A stretch of DNA of 8,679 bases from Prevotella sp. UBA3208 (GCA_002363695.1 DEWO01000110.1:1-8679), one strand, 5' to 3'. Shown: positions 1 through 7,276, counted from the stretch's first letter. Notes: a model not told the origin generated them from the letters alone. Made by a program: numbers and translations.

Positions 1-525
1 TTACTTGACTTTCCAGACGTTTAGTATAATCCCCTTGAAGTCTTGCGACCAGTCGGGCTGGCAGAGAAAGAGCGCATTGTTCAGCCAGTCGTAGGGACTG
101 TCCTTGGGAGCCTCGAACTGGGGCGCTGCCTTGAAATAGAAGGTGGGCTGCCCTTGGGCATCTTTGCCGTTGTGGATGATGCCGCGATTGCGTACGTGGA
201 TATAGGTGCCGTCGTGGGTCTGGATGCTGTAGATGGCTTCCAGTTCCGTACGGCTGCCGTCCACGCTGGCCAGTTGGTAGTCAGCTCCGCCATTGAGGAT
301 GGTTCCGTGCAGCAGGGGGCCTTCGAAGGTGCCTCCCGTGATGGGAATGACAATACGGCGTCCGTGAGGTGTCTCGCCGAGGGTGTAGGTCTGGCCCAGT
401 GTCACTCGTAGTTGCATGGCGAATTCCAGTTGGGGTGTGTCCTTAGGTGCCGCTACTTGTGCCTGCGCTTCGCTAAATGATAAATGACAAATGATAAATA
501 ATAAACAAATTTTTCTTTTCATCAT
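1..525 (-). CDS. Secreted DUF3237 family protein
   Basis: A 174-residue protein, complete, with its TAA stop at the window edge. I recognise it as DUF3237 (UPF0311-like), a small beta-barrel family of unknown function. The landmarks are a glycine-rich block at about residues 62-84 (GGTFEGP, then GTILNGGADY), a DGTYIHVRNRG block at 105-115, and a C-terminal part with YFKAAPQFEAP and YDWLNNALF at about 130-153. The N terminus is a signal peptide: basic MMKRK, a hydrophobic core at about 6-17, then a probable cleavage site after AQA near residue 22, so the product should leave the cytoplasm. The ATG at 525 overlaps the TGA of the upstream protease gene as ATGA, which suggests coupled translation; the next codon is also ATG (522). 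The hydrophobic core is encoded by a 7-bp tandem repeat (see the repeat at 475-502). The family call is fairly secure; the function is unknown. Confidence 0.85.
   Translation of the reverse strand: MMKRKICLLFIICHLSFSEAQAQVAAPKDTPQLEFAMQLRVTLGQTYTLGETPHGRRIVIPITGGTFEGPLLHGTILNGGADYQLASVDGSRTELEAIYSIQTHDGTYIHVRNRGIIHNGKDAQGQPTFYFKAAPQFEAPKDSPYDWLNNALFLCQPDWSQDFKGIILNVWKVK
475..502 (-). repeat. 7-bp tandem repeat inside a signal-peptide coding region
   Basis: Four adjacent 7-bp units read on the plus strand as aaatgat, aaatgac, aaatgat and aaataat. On the coding (minus) strand they are attattt, atcattt, gtcattt and atcattt, and they encode residues about 8-17 of the DUF3237 protein. Because 3 x 7 = 21, three units encode one heptapeptide, FIICHLS. 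The coding-strand unit has no stop in any frame, whereas the opposite strand gives TGA and TAA. The units are imperfect, so slippage may be limited. Confidence 0.8.
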
Positions 526-2099
526 AGCAGTTCCAAAGCACGCTTGACGGCGTCGTTCATCTCGTTAATGATGGCAAAGTATTCGTCCATGCCCCAGAGG
601 TCGCGAGCCACGAGGGCTTTGAGTTGCAGGCGCAGGTAGGGCAGCGTCTGCTGGCGTTCAGCCTCGTCCTTGGGGCGTACGTTCTGCTTCTCGCCCTCGG
701 CAAAGATGTGGTCAATGACCTGCTGAGGAATATCGAAGCGGCTACGGAAGTCGGCGAAGTTCTTGTACTGTCCCTGCAGTATCTTGCGGTGCTGGTCGAC
801 ATAGCGCAGGTTGGCATTGATGACCATTCCCTTGGCGGAGAGCTCCCGATGGTAGCGGGTGTACTTGGTGGTGTCCAAAGGTACGAACTCGTCAGGCATG
901 ATGCCTCCTCCGCCATACACCACACGATGCTTTCTCAACGTATAGTACTTGAGTGAGTCGGCAAAGTGTACGCTGTCTGCCGACATCAGCTCACCACTCT
1001 TCAGGCGGTTATAGACGTCCATGGCGTAGTCGCGTCCCTTGCCCTTTTCGTAAGGTTTCTGGATGCAGCGTCCTGAAGGAGTGTAGTAGTGGGCTATGGT
1101 CAGACGAAGCATGGAACCGTCAGGCAGGTCGATGGGACGCTGGACGAGCCCCTTGCCAAAGGTGCGACGGCCCACTACGATGCCACGGTCCTGGTCCTGA
1201 ATGGCTCCAGAGACAATCTCTGCTGCCGAGGCGGTGTAGCTGTCGACAAGTACGATGACTTTGCCCTCCGTAAACAATCCTCCCCCCTTGGCCTTGTATT
1301 CTGTACGCTGAGCCTGACGGCCCTCAGTATAGACTATCAGGTCGCCCGCTTTCAGAAACTCGTTGGCTATCTGGACGGCAGCGTGCAGGAATCCGCCTCC
1401 GTTCTCCTGCAGGTCGAGCACCAGCGACTTCATGCCCAACTTCTTCAGTTTCTTGACACTCTCGCAGAACTCGTTGTGCGTGGTGGCACTGAAACTGCCA
1501 ATGCGGATGTAGCCTGTCTGGGCGTTCAGCATGTAGGAAGCGTCGATGGAGTGGACGGGAATCTTGTCGCGCACCACCGTGAACAGCAAGGTGTCCTTGA
1601 TTTCGCGACGGACAATGCCCAGGCGGACCTTCGTGCCCTTGGGGCCACGCAGGCGGCGCATGATTTCCTCTTTCGACATCTTGATGCCGGCAATAATGGT
1701 GTCGTTGACCTTGACAATGCGGTCGCCAGCCAGGATGCCCACCTTCTCTGAAGGGCCGTTGGTGACAGGCTGAATGACCAGTAGGGTGTCCTCTACCATA
1801 TTGAATTGCACGCCAATGCCCTCGAAGTTGCCTTGCAGGGGCTCATTGGCTTCTTTTACCTCCTTGGGTGTGAGGTAGCTGCTATGGGGGTCCAGCTTCT
1901 CCAGCATACCACGGATGCCGTCCTCCACCAGCTTTTGTTCGTTGACACTGTCGACATAGAGGTTGCTGATAGCCATTTCGGCAATCTGTAGCTTGCGCAA
2001 CGGAGAGTCGGTGCCCATATTGATGCGCATCTGGGCGCTAGTCGTTAGGGGGAGCAGCGATATAAGTGCTGCATACAGTACACTCTTAAGCATATTCAT
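522..2099 (-). CDS. S41 family C-terminal processing peptidase (CtpA/Prc type) with PDZ domain
   Basis: A tail-specific serine protease of 525 residues from the ATG at 2099. It has an N-terminal signal peptide (MNMLKSV followed by a hydrophobic run and TTSAQ, about residues 1-23), so it should act in the periplasm. A PDZ domain follows at about 90-170 (GIGVQF, then [12 protein letters not shown]), then the S41 catalytic core at about 185-355. The nucleophile is Ser291 in the TASAAE motif. The general base is Lys316 in FGKGLVQ, with Gln320 four residues later. This Ser/Lys/Gln arrangement is standard and intact. A C-terminal region of about 125 residues follows the core. The family trims or degrades envelope proteins from their C termini; the substrate here is unknown. 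The start overlaps the end of parE by 14 bp. A GAGG lies 3 nt before this ATG and 9 nt before a second in-frame ATG at 2093, so either may be used. A TTG at 2123 would lengthen the protein by 8 residues and is less likely. The TGA overlaps the next gene's ATG. Confidence 0.93.
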   Translation of the reverse strand: MNMLKSVLYAALISLLPLTTSAQMRINMGTDSPLRKLQIAEMAISNLYVDSVNEQKLVEDGIRGMLEKLDPHSSYLTPKEVKEANEPLQGNFEGIGVQFNMVEDTLLVIQPVTNGPSEKVGILAGDRIVKVNDTIIAGIKMSKEEIMRRLRGPKGTKVRLGIVRREIKDTLLFTVVRDKIPVHSIDASYMLNAQTGYIRIGSFSATTHNEFCESVKKLKKLGMKSLVLDLQENGGGFLHAAVQIANEFLKAGDLIVYTEGRQAQRTEYKAKGGGLFTEGKVIVLVDSYTASAAEIVSGAIQDQDRGIVVGRRTFGKGLVQRPIDLPDGSMLRLTIAHYYTPSGRCIQKPYEKGKGRDYAMDVYNRLKSGELMSADSVHFADSLKYYTLRKHRVVYGGGGIMPDEFVPLDTTKYTRYHRELSAKGMVINANLRYVDQHRKILQGQYKNFADFRSRFDIPQQVIDHIFAEGEKQNVRPKDEAERQQTLPYLRLQLKALVARDLWGMDEYFAIINEMNDAVKRALELL

Positions 2100-4023
2100 A
2101 GTCCTCAGGCTTGTCTTCCTCAATGACGAGGTTGTCGATAATGAAGTTCTGGCGCTCCATCGTGTTCTTGCCCATATAGTATTCCAGTAGTTTCTGCACC
2201 TGGTCGTTCTTGTGCAGGGTGACCTGTTCCAGACGGATGTCAGGGCCTATGAACCCTGCAAACTCCTCCGGCGAAATCTCACCCAAACCTTTGAATCGGG
2301 TGATTTCCGGGTCGGGCCCTAAGTCTTGGATGGCAGTCACGCGTTCCTCCTCGCTGTAGCAATAGCGGGTGACAAAATCGCCCTTTTTGCCGTCCTCCCT
2401 CATCGCCTTGTTGCGAATCTTGGTACGCTTATTGCGGACGCGGAACAGCGGAGTCTGGAGCACATAGACGTGGCCCTTCTTGATGAGCTCAGGGAAGAAC
2501 TGCAGGAAGAAGGTGATAATCAGCAGTCGGATGTGCATACCGTCGACATCGGCATCGGTAGCCACGATGACCTTGTTATAGCGCAGGGTGTCCAGCCCTT
2601 CCTCGATGTCGAGGGCGGCTTGTAGCAAGTTGAACTCTTCGTTCTCGTAGACCACCTTCTTGGTCAGCCCGAACGAGTTGAGGGGCTTGCCTCGCAGCGA
2701 GAAGACGGCCTGCGTGTTGACGTCGCGGCTCTTGGTGATGCTTCCGCTGGCAGAGTCGCCCTCAGTGATGAAGATGCACGACTCCTCCTTGCGCTCGTTC
2801 TTGGCATCGCTGAAATGGATGCGGCAGTCGCGCAGCTTGCGATTGTGCAGGTTGGCCTTCTTGGCTCGCTCACGAGCCAGCTTCGTAACACCAGCCATCG
2901 CCTTGCGCTCGCGCTCGCTCTCCTTGATTTTGCCCTCGATGACCTCAGCCACGTCCTGATGGATGTGCAGGTAGTTGTCTACCTGTTGCTTGATGAAGTC
3001 GCCCACATACTTATTGATGGTATCACCGTCAGGAGCCATCTGAGTGGAGCCCAGCTTGATTTTAGTCTGGCTTTCGAAGACAGGTTCCTCGACATTGATG
3101 GCAATGGCTGCCACGATACCCGTTCGGATGTCGCCGTACTCGTACTTGCCAAAGAACTCCTTGATGGTCTTGGCAATGTGCTCCTTGAAGGCACTCTGGT
3201 GAGTTCCGCCCTGAGTGGTATGCTGTCCGTTGACGAACGAGTAGTACTCCTCGCCGTACTGGTTGGCATGGGTAAAGGCGACCTCAATGTCGTCGCCCTT
3301 CAGGTGGATGATGGGGTAGAGGGCATCGTTGGTCATGCGGTCCTTCAACAAGTCTTCCAATCCGTGACGGGAGAGGATGCGACGGTTGTTGTACATGATG
3401 GCCAGTCCTGTGTTCAGGTAGGTATAGTTGCGCAACATATTCTCCACAATGTCGTCGTGGAACGAGTATTCCTTGAAGAGCGTGTTGTCAGGTTCAAAGT
3501 AGATATAGGTGCCGTTTTCGTCCTGTGAGTCTTCCGTTACGTCACTCTGCAGAATGCCTTTCTCAAAGACAGCGTGGCGCACTTTGCCGTCGCGATAGCT
3601 GGCCACCTCGAAGTGGGCGCTCAGGGCGTTGACGGCCTTGACACCCACACCGTTCAGTCCTACAGACTTCTTGAAGGCTTTCGAGTCGTACTTACCACCC
3701 GTGTTGAGCACGCTGACAGCCTCGATGAGCTTGCCCTGTGGGATGCCTCGTCCATAGTCGCGGACAGAGACGCGCAAATTGTCGTCGATATTGATTTCGA
3801 TGCGGTCGCCCGCCTTCATCTTGAATTCGTCGATGGAGTTGTCTATCACTTCCTTGAGCAGTACGTAGATACCGTCTTCGGGCAGTGAGCCGTCACCCAG
3901 TCGTCCGATATACATGCCAGGACGCGTACGGACGTGCTCCATGTCGCTGAGATGCCGGATGTTGTCATCCGTATAGGCTACTTGTTCCAGGTTTTGTTCG
4001 TTGATGTTATTGTCTTCGTTCAT
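2086..4023 (-). CDS. parE: DNA topoisomerase IV subunit B
   Basis: A type IIA topoisomerase ATPase subunit of 645 residues; with ParC it decatenates daughter chromosomes. The GHKL ATPase domain comes first: [11 protein letters not shown] with catalytic Glu58 and Asn62, then DYGRGIPQG at 89-97 and [12 protein letters not shown] at about 124-135. The transducer domain has the QTKIKLG motif at 319-325, whose lysine contacts the ATP gamma-phosphate in the family. The TOPRIM domain has EGDSASGS at 421-428 and DADVDG at 490-495, which supply the metal-binding acidic residues. RFKGLGEI follows at 576-583. The 645-residue length and absence of a long insert fit ParE better than a proteobacterial GyrB, and GDSASGS followed by SLRGKPLN resembles Bacteroidetes topo IV B. 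GyrB remains a less likely alternative, because no partner gene is in view. The ATG at 4023 overlaps the TGA of the upstream gene as ATGA, so I prefer it to the GTG at 4041. The 3' end overlaps the protease gene by 14 bp. Confidence 0.92.
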   Translation of the reverse strand: MNEDNNINEQNLEQVAYTDDNIRHLSDMEHVRTRPGMYIGRLGDGSLPEDGIYVLLKEVIDNSIDEFKMKAGDRIEINIDDNLRVSVRDYGRGIPQGKLIEAVSVLNTGGKYDSKAFKKSVGLNGVGVKAVNALSAHFEVASYRDGKVRHAVFEKGILQSDVTEDSQDENGTYIYFEPDNTLFKEYSFHDDIVENMLRNYTYLNTGLAIMYNNRRILSRHGLEDLLKDRMTNDALYPIIHLKGDDIEVAFTHANQYGEEYYSFVNGQHTTQGGTHQSAFKEHIAKTIKEFFGKYEYGDIRTGIVAAIAINVEEPVFESQTKIKLGSTQMAPDGDTINKYVGDFIKQQVDNYLHIHQDVAEVIEGKIKESERERKAMAGVTKLARERAKKANLHNRKLRDCRIHFSDAKNERKEESCIFITEGDSASGSITKSRDVNTQAVFSLRGKPLNSFGLTKKVVYENEEFNLLQAALDIEEGLDTLRYNKVIVATDADVDGMHIRLLIITFFLQFFPELIKKGHVYVLQTPLFRVRNKRTKIRNKAMREDGKKGDFVTRYCYSEEERVTAIQDLGPDPEITRFKGLGEISPEEFAGFIGPDIRLEQVTLHKNDQVQKLLEYYMGKNTMERQNFIIDNLVIEEDKPEDYEYA

Positions 4024-5174
4024 AAGTTCTTCTGATAGCACCTGCGGCGCTTATGTTGTTCATGTTCAAGATATTGCCATTGGCTCTGTACTTTCTCGTT
4101 GGTCTCCATCTCCACGTTGGTCTCGCCCCACTTGAAGCCGTACTTCTGGTAGTGAGGTATGAGGTCGTAGAAGAGCAATGCATTGGCACCCTTCTGCTGA
4201 TATTCGGGCAGAATGCCGATGAGCATCAGGTCCAGACACTCAGCCTTGTGGAACTTCAGGGCTCGCAGGCAGTGCCACCATCCGAAGGGCCACAGTCGTC
4301 CGTTCTTACACTTCTGCAAGGCACGGGTCATGTTGGTGATGCTGATGCCCACGCCGATAAGCTTGTGGTCAGGAGTGTTCCAGTCCTCTATGAGGCAGAT
4401 CATATCCATGTCGAGCATGGGGAAGTACATCTTCAGGTACTCGTCAATCTGGGCCTCTGTCATCTGCGAGAAGCCGTAGATGTTCTGGTACGACTGGTTG
4501 ACGACTTCGAGCACCTTGCGTCCGTACTGCTCCTTGCCAAACACCTGACTACGCTTGGGGTGAAAGGTGTGCAGGTTGTAGCGCTTCTTCACTATTTCGG
4601 CTATTTTCTTGTACTTCTCGGGCATACCGTCCTTGGGCACGATGAGTTTGTACTCTACGTAGTCATTGTCCTTTTCCCAGCCCCCCAGCTGCTCCATGTG
4701 CTGTGGGTAGTAGGGGTAGTTATAGATGGTGGCCATGGTGCCCAGCTGGTCGAACCCTTCGATGAGCATACCCTCGGGATCCAAGTCTGTGAATCCTAAC
4801 GGGCCGACTATCTTTGTCATTCCCTTGCTACGGCCCCACTGTTCAACGGCGTCGAACAAGGCACGGCTCACCTCCAAGTCATCAATGAAGTCAATCCACC
4901 CAAAGCGTACGCTGCTGGTCTCCCAACGCTCGTTGGCCCTGTGGTTAATGATGCCGGCAATGCGTCCTACCACCTCTCCGTCCTTATAGGCCAGAAAGTA
5001 CTCGGCCTCACAAAACTCGAAAGCCGAATTCTTATCCCGGCTCAGCGTGTGAAGTTCATCGCTGTACAGGTTGGGAGCGTCGTATTCGTTGCCACGATAT
5101 AAGTCATAGTGAAATTGTATGAAGGTGTCGAGTTCCTTCCTGTTGGTAACCCTGCGAATCTCTACTGATGGCAT
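4020..5174 (-). CDS. GNAT-like acetyltransferase homologue (YghO-like)
   Basis: A 384-residue protein from the ATG at 5174, resembling the Bacteroidetes proteins related to E. coli YghO, with GNAT-type acyltransferase folds. The N-terminal half carries [17 protein letters not shown] at about 62-78 and [20 protein letters not shown] at 113-132. The C-terminal half has a likely acetyl-CoA loop, [14 protein letters not shown] at about 322-335 (pattern Q-x-x-G-x-A), then ETNVEMETN at 351-359. No signal peptide or membrane segment is seen, so it is probably cytosolic. The substrate is unknown. A consensus promoter at 5198-5229 lies just upstream, so an apparent N-terminal extension to a TTG at 5228 would run through the promoter. 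An ATG at 5189 would leave almost no leader; 5174 leaves about 20 nt and gives the more family-like start MPSVEIRRV. It is the first gene of a leftward set and its TGA overlaps the parE ATG. The acyltransferase fold is fairly likely; enzyme activity is unproven. Confidence 0.78.
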   Translation of the reverse strand: MPSVEIRRVTNRKELDTFIQFHYDLYRGNEYDAPNLYSDELHTLSRDKNSAFEFCEAEYFLAYKDGEVVGRIAGIINHRANERWETSSVRFGWIDFIDDLEVSRALFDAVEQWGRSKGMTKIVGPLGFTDLDPEGMLIEGFDQLGTMATIYNYPYYPQHMEQLGGWEKDNDYVEYKLIVPKDGMPEKYKKIAEIVKKRYNLHTFHPKRSQVFGKEQYGRKVLEVVNQSYQNIYGFSQMTEAQIDEYLKMYFPMLDMDMICLIEDWNTPDHKLIGVGISITNMTRALQKCKNGRLWPFGWWHCLRALKFHKAECLDLMLIGILPEYQQKGANALLFYDLIPHYQKYGFKWGETNVEMETNEKVQSQWQYLEHEQHKRRRCYQKNL

Positions 5175-5197
5175 ATCTCTTTGTTTCATTAATTCTG

Positions 5198-5229
5198 CAA
5201 AGTTAGCGAAAAAGCCCGATATGCCCAAA
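5198..5229 (-). promoter_or_regulatory. Bacteroidetes-type promoter for the GNAT-parE-protease-DUF3237 set
   Basis: On the minus strand a TTTG (5229-5226) is followed by 20 bases and TAACTTTG (5205-5198), matching the Bacteroides sigma-factor consensus TTTG at -33 and TAnnTTTG at -7. It sits between the stop of the methyltransferase gene at 5233 and the start at 5174. The transcript should begin at about 5190-5193, leaving a short leader. It is the best promoter match in the window and the only one seen that could serve the four overlapping downstream genes. Confidence 0.75.
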
Positions 5230-5232
5230 TCT

Positions 5233-6456
5233 TTAACTAATTTTACGGCAAATAAAGAGTTTATGTTCCCCTTTCGATGTAGTGGTGGCGAAAATATAGA
5301 TGCTGCCTCCGTCCTTGATTTTCATCTTCTTACGCAGCTGGTCGGCAGAGAGTGGAAAGTTGCGCACGGTAATGTTAGCCTGGCCAATGTCAGCCAAAGC
5401 GGCCTTCAGCTCTTGTTTGTTCATTGATGAAACGCACTCAACGCGGAAACCTCGCCCAGGGAAACCATTGATTTCCTTGGAGGCGAGATACAGGTGAGAA
5501 TTTAGTGCTACTTGCCGGACGGGAAATCTTTCCGCCAACACATCAAAGCACCCTGCCTTCATCAACGAGGCGTTGGGTTCGTAGAGACAGATAGCGGCCT
5601 CCCGGCTCTCTGTGGATTCCCAGTAAGGGAATGTTTTGTTCCCAGTAAGGGAATTTTTTGTTCCCAGTAAGGGAATAAAATCGAAGGTTTCATCGTTGTT
5701 GACACAATACAGGTGTACGTTGTCGGTAGCCTCCCTGTTGAGCACCACCAAGAGCAGTTCCTTGCACTCGTTGTCGACGCTGACAATGTGGACTTCCGAC
5801 ACGTGGTGGGGTACGGCTGTCGGCGTGCCGTTGAGGTCGCTCACCGCTTTGCGCCAGTCGAGCATGGGCGATAGCTTCAGGATGACTTTGTCGGCTTTCT
5901 CCATCAGCAGGGGCAACAGCTCCAGCACATTGGGCGTGCAGTCCTCTATGCCGTAGGTCCGCCCTCCGTGTTCGTTGCGGCGGGCAGGGTCCAAAAAAGC
6001 CACGGAGACATGGGAAGCCTGTGTTAGGTACGTTGTTGCATTGCAGCAACATACAATACAGTCGTGCTTCAGCGTGCGGAAGTTCTCCTCGGCAATGGTA
6101 CAGAGGTCGGCGTTCTGCTCCACGTAGGTGCGCTCTTTGAAGCCTTGCGACATCCAGTAGAAGTCAACTCCCAGGCCACCTGTCAGATCAGCGAAGGCTT
6201 CGCCCTCACCAGCTAGCCGTGCCTTGTAGCGGGCCGTCTGCTCCGACGAGCATTGCTCCATGTTCAGGTGGGGCGGATAGACCATGCCCTCCGTTGCAGC
6301 CCATGTGGGTAGCTTCCGTCTGGCTGTCTGCCTTCCGACTATCTGCTGCAGGGCCGCAGTCAGGTCTACTTCACGGTCCTTCACCCCTTGCAACGCCAGT
6401 TTCCGCACGTCCTCGTCAGCGTGTCGGTGAACATAATCCCATGTCTTTTCGTTCAT
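5233..6456 (-). CDS. Class I SAM-dependent methyltransferase with THUMP-like C-terminal domain (PG_1098 type)
   Basis: A 407-residue protein from the ATG at 6456. An N-terminal helical part (about 1-80) precedes a class I methyltransferase core: the SAM-binding motif DLTGGLGVD is at 90-98, the acidic motif II position is near YVEQN at about 111-115, and the FLDPARR motif is at 154-160. The C-terminal region (about 290-407) has LYEPNASLMKAG and TVRNFPLSADQLRKKMKIKDGG, typical of the THUMP-like, ferredoxin-like domain of P. gingivalis PG_1098 relatives. RNA modification is a reasonable inference for this family, but the substrate is not known to me. Two oddities are visible. Residues 261-280 are encoded by a 22-bp triple repeat that looks like an insertion between the core and the C-terminal domain. 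A cysteine cluster, CIVCCC, lies at 133-138. A promoter-like TATCTTTG ends 10 nt before this ATG, so the mRNA may be nearly leaderless. An ATG at 6462 and a TTG at 6477 lie upstream in frame; the TTG lies inside the promoter box and is unlikely. Confidence 0.85.
   Translation of the reverse strand: MNEKTWDYVHRHADEDVRKLALQGVKDREVDLTAALQQIVGRQTARRKLPTWAATEGMVYPPHLNMEQCSSEQTARYKARLAGEGEAFADLTGGLGVDFYWMSQGFKERTYVEQNADLCTIAEENFRTLKHDCIVCCCNATTYLTQASHVSVAFLDPARRNEHGGRTYGIEDCTPNVLELLPLLMEKADKVILKLSPMLDWRKAVSDLNGTPTAVPHHVSEVHIVSVDNECKELLLVVLNREATDNVHLYCVNNDETFDFIPLLGTKNSLTGNKTFPYWESTESREAAICLYEPNASLMKAGCFDVLAERFPVRQVALNSHLYLASKEINGFPGRGFRVECVSSMNKQELKAALADIGQANITVRNFPLSADQLRKKMKIKDGGSIYIFATTTSKGEHKLFICRKIS
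5617..5675 (-). repeat. Three copies of a 22-bp hairpin-forming repeat within a coding sequence
   Basis: The 15-bp core TTCCCTTACTGGGAA (coding strand) occurs three times without mismatch at 5661-5675, 5639-5653 and 5617-5631, exactly 22 bp apart. Cores 1 and 2 are followed by nearly identical 7-bp spacers, caaaaaa and caaaaca. Each core is an inverted repeat: a 5-bp stem TTCCC/GGGAA around TTACT. Since 22 is not a multiple of 3, the copies are translated in three different frames, as IPLLGTK, NSLTGNK and TFPYWE. Three units total 66 bp, so the reading frame is restored. Confidence 0.9.
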
Positions 6457-6466
6457 AAACATGTTG

Positions 6467-6474
6467 CAAAGATA
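6467..6474 (-). promoter_or_regulatory. Candidate -7 box for the methyltransferase gene
   Basis: The minus strand reads TATCTTTG, an exact match to TAnnTTTG. No TTTG lies at the expected -33 distance; that stretch, about 6495-6498, falls in the 7-bp repeat at 6492-6519 and reads GGTT. The distance from the box to the preferred ATG at 6456 is only 10 nt. Confidence 0.55.
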
Positions 6475-6491
6475 CAAAATATATTTAAATT

Positions 6492-6519
6492 ATGAACCAT
6501 GAACTATGAACTATGAACT
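6492..6519. repeat. 7-bp tandem repeat between divergent promoters
   Basis: Four adjacent 7-bp units, atgaacc followed by three copies of atgaact, fill the middle of the divergent intergenic region. The array lies between the two outward-facing TAnnTTTG boxes, where both -33 elements would be expected. Its 7-bp period equals that of the repeat at 475-502 and both units contain ATGA, although the sequences differ. Confidence 0.85.
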
Positions 6520-6527
6520 ATTTTTCG

Positions 6528-6535
6528 TATCTTTG
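6528..6535 (+). promoter_or_regulatory. Candidate -7 box for dapB
   Basis: The plus strand reads TATCTTTG, an exact match to TAnnTTTG, 24 nt before the dapB ATG. No perfect TTTG lies upstream. A TATG at 6505-6508 inside the 7-bp repeat is one mismatch away at a 19-nt spacing, so the repeat may supply a weak -33 element. Transcription would start at about 6540. Confidence 0.65.
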
Positions 6536-6539
6536 CACC

Positions 6540-6549
6540 GTATTAATAC
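6540..6549. promoter_or_regulatory. 10-bp perfect palindrome in the dapB leader
   Basis: GTATTAATAC is its own reverse complement and begins 4 nt after the dapB -7 box, overlapping the predicted transcription start. This position would suit a repressor operator. A 10-bp AT-rich palindrome can also arise by chance, and no regulator is known to me for it. Confidence 0.3.
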
Positions 6550-6559
6550 ATGACAGATT

Positions 6560-7276
6560 ATGAAAATAGCTTTAATCGGCTACGGCAAGATGGGCAAGAT
6601 GATAGAGCAGATAGCCCTCAGCCGTGGTCATGAAATTGTGAGTATCATTGACGTAGACAACCAACAGGACTTCGACAGCGAAGCCTTTAAGAGTGCTGAC
6701 GTAGCAATAGAGTTTACGGCACCCCAAGCCGCTTATGGTAATTACTTGAAAGCATGGAAGGCCGGTGTCAAGGTGGTGAGTGGTTCGACGGGCTGGATGA
6801 AGGAGCACGGCGACGAGGTGCGCAAAGCCTGTACCTCAGACGGCAAGACCCTGTTCTGGGCCTCGAACTTCTCGATAGGAGTAGCCATCTTCTCAGCCGT
6901 CAACAAGTATCTGGCCAAGATTATGAACCAGTTCCCACAGTACGACGTAGAGATGGAGGAGACGCACCACGTCCACAAGCTGGACCATCCCAGCGGCACG
7001 GCCATCACGCTGGCCGAGGGAATCTTGGAGAACCTGGACCGCAAGGAGGCGTGGGCCGAGGATACTACCGACCCCAAGCTGCTTCGTATCGACCACATCC
7101 GGCGTGGCGAGGTGGCTGGCATCCATACGGTACGTTACGACTCGGAGGCCGACATCATCACTATCACCCACGATGCCCACTCGCGTCAGGGCTTTGCCTT
7201 AGGTGCCGTACTGGCGGCTGAATACACCAAGGAGCATGAGGGGCTGCTCACCATCTCGGATATGTTTAAATTCTAA
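6560..7276 (+). CDS. dapB: 4-hydroxy-tetrahydrodipicolinate reductase
   Basis: DapB reduces 4-hydroxy-tetrahydrodipicolinate with NAD(P)H in the cytosol, the second committed step toward diaminopimelate and lysine, and so feeds peptidoglycan synthesis. The protein has 238 residues, shorter than the roughly 270 of E. coli DapB, as in other Bacteroidetes. The Rossmann nucleotide loop GYGKMG is at 7-12. A second cofactor-domain segment, EFTAPQAAYGNYLKA, is at 51-65, with SGSTGW at 74-79. The catalytic and substrate-binding signature is ETHHVHKLDHPSGTA at 134-148; by alignment with E. coli, His136 is the proposed general acid/base and Lys140 the proton donor. All key residues are present. The C terminus ends LLTISDMFKF, normal for the family. 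The start is ATG at 6560, with no Shine-Dalgarno visible. An out-of-frame ATG at 6550 lies just before it. A promoter box sits at 6528-6535. lepB follows after 72 bp with no clear terminator or promoter between, so the two may be cotranscribed. Confidence 0.96.
   Translation: MKIALIGYGKMGKMIEQIALSRGHEIVSIIDVDNQQDFDSEAFKSADVAIEFTAPQAAYGNYLKAWKAGVKVVSGSTGWMKEHGDEVRKACTSDGKTLFWASNFSIGVAIFSAVNKYLAKIMNQFPQYDVEMEETHHVHKLDHPSGTAITLAEGILENLDRKEAWAEDTTDPKLLRIDHIRRGEVAGIHTVRYDSEADIITITHDAHSRQGFALGAVLAAEYTKEHEGLLTISDMFKF

Noticed and set aside
2100..2123. TTG start of the S41 protease at 2123
   Set aside because: It lengthens the overlap with parE to 38 bp and only adds residues before a normal signal peptide starting at the ATGs 2099/2093.
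4053..4799. 248-codon open frame on the plus strand antisense to the GNAT-like gene
   Set aside because: It is a shadow of a well-supported minus-strand gene, with no recognisable family, promoter or start signal. Similar long antisense frames oppose the protease gene (1089-1751) and parE (2815-3528) and were rejected for the same reason.
5175..5228. N-terminal extension of the GNAT-like protein to a TTG at 5228
   Set aside because: It would place a consensus promoter inside the coding region and needs a TTG start; ATG at 5174 is better supported.
5617..5675. CRISPR-like array
   Set aside because: The repeats are 15 bp with 7-bp, nearly identical AT-rich spacers, all inside a coding gene, and no cas gene is present.
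6550..6633. Small upstream frame beginning at ATG 6550, overlapping dapB
   Set aside because: It is out of frame with dapB, about 27 codons long, shows no leader-peptide signature such as a lysine run, and has no supporting signals.
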